The notes: generated by a model not told the origin, from the letters alone. Shown: positions 1 to 6,776, counted from the first letter of the stretch. The stretch is 10,540 bases of DNA from Loktanella sp. (GCA_003551805.1 PUNR01000131.1:1-10540), one strand, 5' to 3'. A program made the numbers and translations.

Positions 1-492
1 AAATCCTTGTCTGTCAACATTCCCGCAGGCGTCGAAACCGGCACCCGCATCCGCCTAAGCGGTGAGGGAGAGGCCGGCGTGCGCGGCGGCCCCGCAGGTG
101 ATCTGTACATTTTCATCGAGGTGAACAGCCATCCCCTGTTTGAACGCGAGGGTTTGAACCTGTATTGCCGCGTACCGGTGTCGATCGCGACCGCAGCCCT
201 TGGCGGCGAGATAGAGGTTCCCACAATCGACGGCGGCCGCAGCCGCGTCAAAGTGCCCGAAGGGTCCCAATCAGGCCGCCAGATGCGCCTGCGCAGCAAG
301 GGCATGCCTGCCCTGCGCGGGGGTGGCAGTGGCGACATGATGATCGAACTGGCTGTTGAAACGCCAGTGAAGTTGACAGCTCGGCAGCGTGAAATCCTCA
401 AGGAATTTGACAAGCTCAGCGAAGATAACAATCCGCAAGGGTCCAGTTTCTTTGACAGTGTCAAATCCTTCTGGGATTCGATGAAGAGTTAA
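1..492 (+). CDS. dnaJ: Chaperone protein DnaJ, C-terminal part (5' end outside window)
   Basis: This is the last 163 codons of DnaJ (Hsp40), the co-chaperone that delivers unfolded clients to DnaK and stimulates its ATPase in the cytoplasm. The frame is open from the first base, so the gene is cut by the window edge and the TTG at position 7 is not a start. The visible part is the C-terminal substrate-binding and dimerisation region: IPAGVETGTRIRLSGEGEAG, then GGPAGDLYIFIEV, HPLFEREGLNLYC, ALGGEIEVPTIDG and GDMMIELAVETP, all typical of DnaJ. It ends in the usual short helical tail (FFDSVKSFWDSMKS). The J domain and the zinc-finger domain, which separate DnaJ from CbpA-type relatives, lie upstream and cannot be checked, but the tail and the GGPAGDLY segment favour true DnaJ. 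radC follows after 34 bases with no clear terminator between them. Confidence 0.95.
   Translation, partial: KSLSVNIPAGVETGTRIRLSGEGEAGVRGGPAGDLYIFIEVNSHPLFEREGLNLYCRVPVSIATAALGGEIEVPTIDGGRSRVKVPEGSQSGRQMRLRSKGMPALRGGGSGDMMIELAVETPVKLTARQREILKEFDKLSEDNNPQGSSFFDSVKSFWDSMKS
451..465. repeat. Short odd palindrome inside the dnaJ 3' end
   Basis: TTTGACA, one central base, then TGTCAAA: a perfect 15-base dyad upstream of radC. It lies in codons for the conserved FDSVK tail of DnaJ, so coding constraint may explain it. It resembles the TTGA...TCAA layout of FNR/CRP sites, but the core spacing is five bases instead of six, so it is not a good match. Function is unproven. Confidence 0.3.
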
Positions 493-526
493 CCAACCAG
501 TAATCTGTGATCAGGCAAAATAGGGT

Positions 527-1270
527 ATGACTCATTTTGCCGAATCACGTTCTTTATTTCCAGAAACCGACGTCATGGCATCGGCGGCATCAAAGCTGCC
601 GTCCTATCTACGCGACCACCGCAAACGGCTGCGTGACAGGTTTCTCGCAGGCGGGCCCGCTGCGGTGCCGGATTACGAATTACTGGAACTTGTTTTGTTC
701 CGTGCCATTCCGCGTCAGGATGTAAAACCACTGGCGCGGGCGCTGATCGACCATTTTGGTGATTTCAACAGGGTCCTATCAGCGAGCGTCGCCCAAATTG
801 GCCAGGTCCAGGGGGCCGGTCCCGCCGTGGCGCTAGAACTCAAGATTGTAGAAGCGGCTGCACACAGGCTCGCCCGCGCCAAGGTGATGCAGCGGCATGT
901 CGTATCTAGCTGGGACGCGTTGTTAACCTACTGCCATACGGTCATGGCCCACCGCGATACCGAACAATTCCGCATCCTGTTTCTGGACACCAAAAATGTG
1001 CTGATCGCAGACGAAGAACAAGCCAAGGGCACGTTGGACCATGTCCCCGTCTACCCGCGAGAGGTGGTCAAACGTGCGCTTGAACTGAATGCAGCGTCGA
1101 TGATCCTTGTGCACAATCACCCATCAGGCGACCCGACACCATCACAGGCTGATATCACCATGACCCGCCAGATCAGTGATGCAGCAGCGACGCTGGGCAT
1201 CACGGTGCATGATCACCTGATTATCGGCAAATCTTGTGAAATCAGCTTTCGCGCGCAGGGGTTATTCTAA
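527..1270 (+). CDS. radC: RadC family protein (UPF0758), JAB/MPN metalloprotease-like domain
   Basis: A 247-residue RadC family protein of normal length. The N-terminal part (about residues 24-110) is the helical UPF0758 region, with LPSYLRDHRKRLRDRF and DYELLELVLFRAIPRQDVKPLA. The C-terminal part (about 125-247) is the JAB/MPN domain with the intact metal-binding motif HNHPSGDPTPSQAD at residues 196-209 (His196, His198, Asp209). RadC was named for a supposed DNA repair role, but that has not held up in Escherichia coli and the molecular function remains uncertain. The ATG at 527 is taken as the start because it gives the family length. The next in-frame ATG at 575 has no better ribosome binding site, although the site before 527 (AGGG close to the ATG) is also weak. 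The gene may be read through from dnaJ, and it converges on secA. Confidence 0.93.
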   Translation: MTHFAESRSLFPETDVMASAASKLPSYLRDHRKRLRDRFLAGGPAAVPDYELLELVLFRAIPRQDVKPLARALIDHFGDFNRVLSASVAQIGQVQGAGPAVALELKIVEAAAHRLARAKVMQRHVVSSWDALLTYCHTVMAHRDTEQFRILFLDTKNVLIADEEQAKGTLDHVPVYPREVVKRALELNAASMILVHNHPSGDPTPSQADITMTRQISDAAATLGITVHDHLIIGKSCEISFRAQGLF

Positions 1271-1290
1271 CACGGCGTGACGACCAACGG

Positions 1291-1320
1291 GCATGGACGG
1301 CCCAGATAGGGCCATCCTGC
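1291..1320. terminator. Imperfect hairpin between the convergent genes radC and secA
   Basis: The 62-base gap between the stop codons of radC and secA holds an imperfect inverted repeat. GGCCC (1299-1303) pairs with GGGCC (1309-1313) around an AGATA loop. The stem extends after a mismatch through GGA/TCC, and after a bulged T through GCA/TGC. No run of T follows on either strand, so it is not a textbook intrinsic terminator. Its position between two converging genes makes a role in ending or stabilising both transcripts likely. Confidence 0.45.
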
Positions 1321-1332
1321 AATAGTATCGAT

Positions 1333-4041
1333 TCAGGCAAAGCGCCCGTGGCAATGTTTGAACTTTTTGCCAGAACCACAGGGGCACAAATCATTGCGGC
1401 CCGGATTGCCCCAACTTGCGGGATCATTTTCGTCAAAACCGTCGCGGGCAGCAGGCTCTGCCAATGCGGGACTGGTACCTGCGCCTGCGGTGGCTATCGC
1501 GCCAGCAGCGGCTGCTTGCTGTTCGCGGAACTGCGCAATCAGACGTTCCTGTTCTTCTTTCGTCATCGGCCTGATCTGTGACAATTTCTTGGTGACGTCA
1601 GTACGAAGCCCGTCAAGCAGGCGTTCAAACAGTTGGAAACCTTCGGTTTTATATTCATTCAGCGGATCACGCTGCGCATAGCCGCGCATCCCGACGACCG
1701 ACCGCAGATGTTCCAGCGTCAAAAGATGTTCGCGCCACTTTTCATCTATCGTCTTCAGCAAAATCTGCTTTTCAACATTGCGCATGGTTTCGGCGCCAAA
1801 GGCTTCGGCCTTTTCCAGCATATATTTGTCGGCGGCTTCTTCCAGTCTTTCGCGCATGACATCATCGTCCACGCCTTCTTCCTCGGCCCAGGCGACGACG
1901 GGCAAATCAAGGCCCAGATGCGCGACGACATCCGCGTGCAGCCCTTCGGCATCCCATTGATCGGCATAGGATTTTGGCGGCATGTAGATTGTGACCAGAT
2001 CATCGATCACCTGATCGCGCATGTCTTTGACGACATCCGCTAGTTCGCTGGCTTCCATGATCTCGCGACGCTGGGAAAACACGACCTTACGCTGTTCGTT
2101 CATCACATCATCGAATTTCAGCAATTGCTTGCGAATATCGAAATTGCGCGCCTCGACCTTCGCCTGCGCACGTTCCAGCGATTTGTTGACCCAAGGGTGA
2201 ACGATCGCTTCGCCTTCTTTCATGCCCAGACCGGACAATACTTTTTCAAGCCGTTCAGACCCGAAAATCCGCATCAGATCGTCTTCTAGCGACAAAAAGA
2301 ACGTCGACCGCCCCGGGTCGCCCTGACGACCGGACCGGCCGCGCAGCTGGTTGTCGATCCGGCGGCTTTCGTGCCGTTCCGTGGCCAGAACGAACAGGCC
2401 ACCGGCGGCTTTGACCTTTTCCTTTTCTTCGGCAACTTCGGCGTCGATCCGGGCGCGCAGCGCCTCTGGGTCGGCCTCTGGGTCGGCGGCCATCGCTTGC
2501 AGGACACGCATTTCAACATTGCCGCCCAGCTGGATGTCGGTACCGCGGCCCGCCATGTTGGTGGCGATGGTCACGGCATTCAGCTTGCCTGCGTCAGCGA
2601 CAATTTGCGCCTCTTGTTCGTGCTGGCGGGCATTAAGAACATTAAAGGTAATGCCTTCGGCACGCAGCAGGTTGGCCAGAAATTCCGATTTTTCGATGGA
2701 TGTCGTGCCAACCAGAATAGGTTGACCCTTGGCATGGGCGATCTTGATCTCGGCCACGACGCCATCAAATTTTTCCTTGGCGGTGCGATAAACCTGATCG
2801 TGTTCGTCAAGCCGCGCGATGGGCCGGTTTGTCGGCACTTCGACGACGCCAAGATTATAAATTTCGCGAAACTCTTCAGCCTCGGTCGATGCGGTGCCGG
2901 TCATGCCGCCCAGTTTATCGTAAAGCCGGAAATAATTCTGGAACGTGACAGAGGCGAGAGTGACGTTCTCAGGCTTGATGGTCACGCCTTCCTTAGCCTC
3001 GATCGCCTGATGCAAACCATCGGACAAACGGCGACCGGTCATCATCCGGCCAGTGAATTCGTCGATCAGAACGACCTCGTTATCGCGAACGATATAGTCT
3101 TTTTCCTTGGTAAACAGCACATGTGCGCGTAGCGCCTGCCCGACGTGATGCACCAAGGTGGCGCTTTCGGGGTCGTAAAGCGATTGACCTTCAGGCAGCA
3201 GACCCAGCGACGCCAGCTTTTCCTCAAGGAAATCGTTGCCTTCGTCGGTAAAGGTCGCCTGACGCGTTTTTTCATCCAGCGTGTAATGTTCGCCCGTGAT
3301 GTCAGGGATCACCTTGTCAATCGCAGCATACATTTCGCTGCGGTCCTGTGCGGGGCCTGAAATGATCAGCGGCGTGCGCGCCTCGTCGATCAGAATACTG
3401 TCTACTTCGTCTACAATCGCAAAATTGTGGTAGCGCTGATACATCTGGTCCAATTCGGATTTCATGTTGTCGCGCAGATAGTCAAAGCCAAGTTCGTTGT
3501 TCGTGGCATAGGTCACGTCGCAGGCATAAGCGTCTTTCTTTTCCGCCTCTGCCTGTTGCGGCACGACGATGCCGGTCGTCATGCCAAGGGCACCGTAGAC
3601 CTTGCTCATCCATTCGGCGTCGCGGCGGGCAAGGTAGTCGTTGACGGTAACGATATGCACGCCCTTGCCGGTCAGCGCGTTCAGGTACGCGGGAAAGGTC
3701 GCGACAAGCGTCTTGCCTTCGCCGGTCTTCATTTCAGCGATGTTGCCCTGATGCAGGAAAATCCCGCCTTTCAGCTGCGTATCAAAGGCGCGCAGGCCAA
3801 GCGCACGGCGCGCGGCCTCGCGGCAATTGGCAAAGGCTTCGGGCAGCAGATCATCAAGGCTTTCGCCTTTATTCGCGCGATCCCTGAATTCTTGTGTCTT
3901 GGCTTTCAGGCCATCGTCGCTTAGCGCCTGAAACTCTGGTTCCAGCGCGTTGATCTTGGCGACCAACGGTCTGGCCGCTTTGACCTTGCGATCATTGGCA
4001 GAGCCAAACACCTTTTTGGCAATCGATCCGATACCCAGCAT
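1333..4041 (-). CDS. secA: Protein translocase subunit SecA
   Basis: SecA is the ATPase motor that pushes pre-proteins through the SecYEG channel; it acts at the cytoplasmic face of the inner membrane. From the start chosen here the protein has 902 residues, normal for the family. Visible landmarks are Walker A MKTGEGKT (104-111), the DEVD box (211-214) followed by SILIDEARTPLIISG, the second nucleotide-binding domain with ATNMAGRGTDI and ESRRIDNQLRGRSGRQGDPG, and helical scaffold and wing regions. An Ala-rich linker leads to a C-terminal zinc-binding SEC-C motif, Cys886-x-Cys888-x8-Cys897-His898, which in known SecA proteins binds SecB and phospholipid. An in-frame ATG 36 bases upstream (4077) would add MSDRRDSAGGVN, but only the ATG at 4041 has a good Shine-Dalgarno sequence, and MLGIGSIAKKVFG is the usual family beginning. 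The gene is divergent from the isomerase gene and convergent with radC. Confidence 0.97.
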   Translation of the reverse strand: MLGIGSIAKKVFGSANDRKVKAARPLVAKINALEPEFQALSDDGLKAKTQEFRDRANKGESLDDLLPEAFANCREAARRALGLRAFDTQLKGGIFLHQGNIAEMKTGEGKTLVATFPAYLNALTGKGVHIVTVNDYLARRDAEWMSKVYGALGMTTGIVVPQQAEAEKKDAYACDVTYATNNELGFDYLRDNMKSELDQMYQRYHNFAIVDEVDSILIDEARTPLIISGPAQDRSEMYAAIDKVIPDITGEHYTLDEKTRQATFTDEGNDFLEEKLASLGLLPEGQSLYDPESATLVHHVGQALRAHVLFTKEKDYIVRDNEVVLIDEFTGRMMTGRRLSDGLHQAIEAKEGVTIKPENVTLASVTFQNYFRLYDKLGGMTGTASTEAEEFREIYNLGVVEVPTNRPIARLDEHDQVYRTAKEKFDGVVAEIKIAHAKGQPILVGTTSIEKSEFLANLLRAEGITFNVLNARQHEQEAQIVADAGKLNAVTIATNMAGRGTDIQLGGNVEMRVLQAMAADPEADPEALRARIDAEVAEEKEKVKAAGGLFVLATERHESRRIDNQLRGRSGRQGDPGRSTFFLSLEDDLMRIFGSERLEKVLSGLGMKEGEAIVHPWVNKSLERAQAKVEARNFDIRKQLLKFDDVMNEQRKVVFSQRREIMEASELADVVKDMRDQVIDDLVTIYMPPKSYADQWDAEGLHADVVAHLGLDLPVVAWAEEEGVDDDVMRERLEEAADKYMLEKAEAFGAETMRNVEKQILLKTIDEKWREHLLTLEHLRSVVGMRGYAQRDPLNEYKTEGFQLFERLLDGLRTDVTKKLSQIRPMTKEEQERLIAQFREQQAAAAGAIATAGAGTSPALAEPAARDGFDENDPASWGNPGRNDLCPCGSGKKFKHCHGRFA
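2462..2485. repeat. Perfect 12-base tandem duplication inside secA
   Basis: The unit GCCTCTGGGTCG occurs twice head to tail in the plus-strand sequence. In SecA it encodes a doubled Asp-Pro-Glu-Ala (ADPEADPEA) in the variable stretch of the second nucleotide-binding domain just before the helix leading to AAGGLFVLATERHESRR. The reading frame is kept and no catalytic motif is touched, so this looks like a neutral slippage duplication. Confidence 0.6.
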
Positions 4042-4046
4042 ATTCA

Positions 4047-4053
4047 CTCCACC
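4047..4053 (-). promoter_or_regulatory. Ribosome binding site that fixes the secA start
   Basis: On the minus strand GGTGGAG is followed after five bases by the ATG at 4041. No comparable purine-rich site precedes the alternative in-frame ATG at 4077, whose upstream sequence is CTCTCAATTAG. This supports the shorter 902-residue SecA. Confidence 0.75.
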
Positions 4054-4162
4054 AGCGCTGTCGCGCCTGTCTGACATCTAATTGAGAGGAGGTTGCTTGT
4101 AGGCTTGCGGCAGCCCACGTACAAAGGGCCGAAATTGCTCTACGTCAGGCCTCCTCGAGGCT

Positions 4163-4191
4163 TTCATGGGATGTAAGGGCCCGTGTATAGA
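4163..4191 (+). promoter_or_regulatory. Weak candidate promoter for the isomerase-argJ-mutT operon
   Basis: TTCATG (4163-4168) and TATAGA (4186-4191) are separated by 17 bases and would start transcription near 4198, about 38 bases before the ATG at 4236. Matches to consensus are three and four of six. It overlaps the secA promoter candidate on the other strand almost completely. The operon must have a promoter somewhere in this 194-base gap, since secA runs away from it, but this exact placement is tentative. Confidence 0.25.
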
Positions 4192-4198
4192 GTGTCAA
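4170..4198 (-). promoter_or_regulatory. Candidate housekeeping promoter for secA
   Basis: On the minus strand a perfect -35 hexamer TTGACA (4198-4193) is followed after 17 bases by TACATC (4175-4170), which matches three of the six -10 consensus positions. Transcription would begin near 4163 and leave a leader of about 120 bases before the secA start. That leader begins with a small hairpin at 4149-4161 (GCCTC/GAGGC). The -35 is convincing and the -10 is weak; alphaproteobacterial promoters often diverge from consensus there. Confidence 0.42.
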
Positions 4199-4235
4199 CG
4201 TCGCGCGACTGCGTGGCCTATCAAGGGATCGTTTA

Positions 4236-5087
4236 ATGCTGAAACATGTTACATTTTTGGGGGCTGCGGCGGTGTCGCTGTCCATGACGACCGGTGCGTT
4301 TGCCCAGGACGTCACTGCCGATACTGTTGTTGCAAAAGTCGGTGATACCGAAATCACGGTGGGCGAACTGATTATCGCGCGCTCTATGCTGCCCGCGCAG
4401 TACGGTCAGTTCCCTAACGAGGTTCTGTTTACAGGTCTGGTAGATCAGTTGGTTCAGCAGCAGCTTCTGGCTGACGTACTGGACGAAATGCCCGCTAGCA
4501 TCCGCTATACGCTGGCGAACGAACGCCGCGGGCTTCTGGCCGCAGAGGTCGTGAACGACATCTACGCCACTGCCGTGACGCCCGAGGCGCTGCAGCAAGC
4601 CTATGACGACCGTTTTGCTGATGCGCCCGAAGTACCTGAATACCGCGCGTCGCATCTGCTGGTCGAAACCGAGGAAGAGGCAGACGCCGCCAAAGCCCGC
4701 ATCGATGACGGCGAAGATTTTGCCGATGTCGCACGCGACGTGACAATTGACCCATCCGGCCAGCAAAGCGGTGGTGATTTGGGCTGGTTCGGCGCGGGTG
4801 CGATGGTCGACGAGTTCGAAAGCGCCATTCTTGCGCTTGAAATAGGCGATGTGTCCGACCCGTTCGAAACGCAGTTCGGCTGGCACGTTGCCACGCTGCT
4901 CGAAGAACGCATCCAGCCGCAGCCGGAATTCGACCAAGTTGCCCAACAGTTGATGGGTGAATTGCAAGAAGCGGCAGTCATCGCCTATCTGGACGAATTG
5001 ACTGCGGCCGCAACAATCGAACGCCCCGAAGAAGGTGCCTTTGATCCCAATGTCATCGATCAAGTTGATCTGTTGCTGGAAGAATAA
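4236..5087 (+). CDS. Exported parvulin-type peptidyl-prolyl cis-trans isomerase
   Basis: A 283-residue isomerase of the PpiC/SurA/PrsA type, which speeds cis-trans isomerisation of prolyl bonds in exported proteins. The N terminus is a clear Sec signal peptide: Lys3, a hydrophobic core FLGAAAVSLSM, and a signal peptidase I site after AFA at residue 23. There is no lipobox cysteine, so a soluble periplasmic protein is expected. A helical region (about 35-130) precedes the parvulin domain (about 135-226), recognised by RASHLLVETEEEADAAK, GGDLGWFGAGAMVDEFESA and FETQFGWHVATLLE. A short acidic helical tail follows. AAGGGA seven bases before the ATG at 4236 supports this start. The gene is first in an operon with argJ and mutT and is divergent from secA, fitting a role in folding secreted proteins. 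It could be called PrsA-like or SurA-like; the exact client range cannot be read from sequence. Confidence 0.92.
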   Translation: MLKHVTFLGAAAVSLSMTTGAFAQDVTADTVVAKVGDTEITVGELIIARSMLPAQYGQFPNEVLFTGLVDQLVQQQLLADVLDEMPASIRYTLANERRGLLAAEVVNDIYATAVTPEALQQAYDDRFADAPEVPEYRASHLLVETEEEADAAKARIDDGEDFADVARDVTIDPSGQQSGGDLGWFGAGAMVDEFESAILALEIGDVSDPFETQFGWHVATLLEERIQPQPEFDQVAQQLMGELQEAAVIAYLDELTAAATIERPEEGAFDPNVIDQVDLLLEE

Positions 5088-5090
5088 CCC

Positions 5091-6305
5091 ATGAAAACCT
5101 CGCCGCTTGCGCCTGCGCAATTTCCTGATCTGCCCGTGATTGCGGGGGTGACTTTTGCCAGCGCTGCGGCGGGGGTCAAATACAAGGACCGGACCGATGT
5201 GATGCTGGCCATTGCAGCGCCCGGGTCGTCGGTGGCGGGGGTATTCACCCGGTCTGCGACCCGGTCAGCCCCGGTGCTGGATTGTCAGGCAAAGCTGGGC
5301 GGCGATCCGTCCGGTCCTGCCGCAATTCTGGTAAATTCGGGTAATTCCAACGCATTTACAGGGAAAAACGGCGTGGCAAGCGTTGCCGCCCTGACCCAAG
5401 CCGTTATGGACCAGACCGGCGTGCCGCTGGACCGCGTGTTCACAGCCTCGACCGGTGTGATCGGTGAACCGCTGCCGCATGACCGCATCATCGCCAAACT
5501 GACAGCGCTGCATGAAGGCCAGACCGAGGCCGCCATAAAAGACGCGGCCCACGCCATCATGACGACGGACACTTTTCCGAAAGGCGCAAGCGCAACCATC
5601 ACCGTGGACGGCAAACAAGTGCAGATCGCCGGCATCGCCAAGGGGTCCGGCATGATCGCGCCAGATATGGCGACGATGCTTGTCTATATCTTTACCGATG
5701 CCCAAATCGGCCAAGATGCGCTGCAGGCGCTGATCTCGCAGCACAACGATCAGACATTCAATTGCATCACAGTGGACAGCGATACATCGACCTCGGACAG
5801 TCTTGTCGCCGTGGCGACGGGCATGTCGGGTGTTGATGTGACCGGCAATGATGATTTCTCTGCCGCCCTGCATGGCGTGATGCTTGATCTGGCGCATCAG
5901 GTCGTGCGCGATGGTGAAGGGGCCACAAAATTCGTCACCGTCGCCGTGACAGGCGCTGCCGATGCCGCCGACGCACGCAAGGTCGCAATGGCAATAGCCA
6001 ACAGTCCTTTGGTCAAGACCGCGATTGCCGGTCAGGATGCCAATTGGGGACGGATCGTCATGGCTGTCGGCAAATCCGGCGCACAGGCGGATCGGGACAA
6101 GCTGTCGATCCGTTTCGGCGATATTACCGTCGCCGAAAATGGCTGGCGCGCGCCGGATTATTCCGAAGAGGCGACAAGCGCCTACATGAAGAATGCCGAA
6201 CTGCTGATCGGCGTCGATCTGGGGCTGGGTCAGGGGGAAAGCACCGTCTGGACCTGCGATCTGACCCACGGCTACATCGACATCAACGCTGATTACCGTT
6301 CGTGA
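5091..6305 (+). CDS. argJ: Bifunctional ornithine acetyltransferase / N-acetylglutamate synthase ArgJ
   Basis: ArgJ transfers the acetyl group of N-acetylornithine to glutamate, releasing ornithine and recycling N-acetylglutamate in the arginine pathway; many members also use acetyl-CoA directly. The protein has 404 residues, the usual length. The self-cleavage site is intact: KGSGMIAPDMATML at residues 184-197, with Thr195 as the nucleophile that becomes the N terminus of the beta chain after cleavage behind Ala194. The oxyanion-hole pair lies in STGVIG (Thr121, Gly122), and the protein ends in the typical INADYRS. Whether it is mono- or bifunctional cannot be settled from sequence. It starts three bases after the isomerase stop codon, with GGAAGA as ribosome binding site inside the end of that gene. 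Its own stop overlaps the mutT start by four bases, so the three genes are very likely one transcript with coupled translation. Confidence 0.96.
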   Translation: MKTSPLAPAQFPDLPVIAGVTFASAAAGVKYKDRTDVMLAIAAPGSSVAGVFTRSATRSAPVLDCQAKLGGDPSGPAAILVNSGNSNAFTGKNGVASVAALTQAVMDQTGVPLDRVFTASTGVIGEPLPHDRIIAKLTALHEGQTEAAIKDAAHAIMTTDTFPKGASATITVDGKQVQIAGIAKGSGMIAPDMATMLVYIFTDAQIGQDALQALISQHNDQTFNCITVDSDTSTSDSLVAVATGMSGVDVTGNDDFSAALHGVMLDLAHQVVRDGEGATKFVTVAVTGAADAADARKVAMAIANSPLVKTAIAGQDANWGRIVMAVGKSGAQADRDKLSIRFGDITVAENGWRAPDYSEEATSAYMKNAELLIGVDLGLGQGESTVWTCDLTHGYIDINADYRS

Positions 6306-6700
6306 AACTGGTTCTTGTTTCTGCTGTTGCCCTGATCGATGCAGACGGGCGGGTGCTGCTGGCGCAGCGGCCCGAAGGCAAATCCATGGCCGGCCTGTGG
6401 GAATTCCCGGGCGGCAAAGTCGAAGCTGGCGAAACCCCCGAGGCCGCGTTGATCCGCGAATTGCACGAGGAACTGGGCATCGGCACATGGGCATCCTGTC
6501 TGGCGCCGCTGACCTTTGCCAGCCACGCCTATGCGGATTTTCATTTGCTGATGCCGCTGTTTGCCTGCCGGAAATGGGAAGGCACACCGCAATCGCGCGA
6601 AGGGCAGGCGTTGAAATGGGTCCGACCCAACGAATTGCGCGACTATCCGATGCCCGCGGCAGATGTGCCGCTGATCCCGATCTTGCGGGACTGGCTATAG
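6302..6700 (+). CDS. mutT: Nudix hydrolase, 8-oxo-dGTP diphosphatase MutT
   Basis: A 132-residue cytoplasmic Nudix hydrolase. MutT removes oxidised 8-oxo-dGTP from the nucleotide pool by hydrolysis to the monophosphate, preventing A:T to C:G mutations. The Nudix box G-x5-E-x7-R-E-U-x-E-E-x-G-U is complete at residues 38-60 (from Gly38 through Arg52, Glu53, Glu56 and Glu57 to Ile60). Before it lies the MutT-like VLLAQRPEGKSMAGLWEFPGG, and after it the single-domain length and the ALKWVRPNELRDYPMP segment fit MutT. The start is a GTG whose last two bases form part of the argJ stop codon (GTGA overlap), implying translational coupling. The TAG stop is followed immediately by a perfect palindrome and then by a strong terminator. 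Other Nudix substrates cannot be excluded, but the MutT assignment is the best fit. Confidence 0.92.
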   Translation: MKLVLVSAVALIDADGRVLLAQRPEGKSMAGLWEFPGGKVEAGETPEAALIRELHEELGIGTWASCLAPLTFASHAYADFHLLMPLFACRKWEGTPQSREGQALKWVRPNELRDYPMPAADVPLIPILRDWL

Positions 6701-6726
6701 GTAAGGTGGATCTTGATCCACCTTAC
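6701..6726. repeat. Perfect 26-base palindrome directly after mutT, REP-like
   Basis: Two 12-base arms, GTAAGGTGGATC (6701-6712) and GATCCACCTTAC (6715-6726), flank a TT centre with no mismatch. It begins at the first base after the mutT stop codon. There is no T run behind it, so it is not itself the terminator, which follows two bases later. From memory, palindromes with the plan GTA-GGGTG...CACCC-TAC are frequent between genes in Rhodobacteraceae; this one could be a member of such an extragenic family, but that is an inference to be tested by counting copies in the genome. Confidence 0.8.
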
Positions 6727-6728
6727 GC

Positions 6729-6759
6729 AAAAGGGCGACCCAGTGGGTCGCCCTTTTTT
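6729..6759. terminator. Strong intrinsic terminator between mutT and infB
   Basis: AAAAGGGCGACCC (6729-6741) pairs perfectly with GGGTCGCCCTTTT (6745-6757) around a three-base AGT loop, and T6 runs through 6754-6759. This is a textbook terminator for the isomerase-argJ-mutT transcript. Read on the other strand it ends in four U residues, so it could also stop the infB transcript, whose stop codon lies 17 bases away. Confidence 0.9.
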
Positions 6760-6776
6760 CGTTCTGATGACAGTGG

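Noticed and set aside
451..465. FNR/FnrL binding site in the TTTGACA-TGTCAAA dyad
   Set aside because: The TTGA and TCAA half sites are five bases apart, not six, and the site is within conserved dnaJ codons.
2371..3132. Plus-strand 253-residue open frame opposite secA
   Set aside because: Completely inside secA on the other strand, without domains or a ribosome binding site.
4145..4167. Seven-codon upstream frame (MKASRRP) before secA as a possible SecM-like leader peptide
   Set aside because: It is far too short for a translational arrest peptide, has no ribosome binding site, and its ATG would lie upstream of the start site predicted from the TTGACA promoter candidate.
4233..5120. Minus-strand 295-residue open frame covering the isomerase gene
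   Set aside because: The plus-strand frame has a signal peptide, a ribosome binding site and parvulin motifs; the opposite frame has none and runs across the divergent region.
5265..6592. Minus-strand 440-residue open frame opposite argJ and mutT
   Set aside because: Antisense to two well-supported genes, with a His/Gly/Cys-rich translation that shows no family features. GC-biased codon use in the real genes explains the missing stops.
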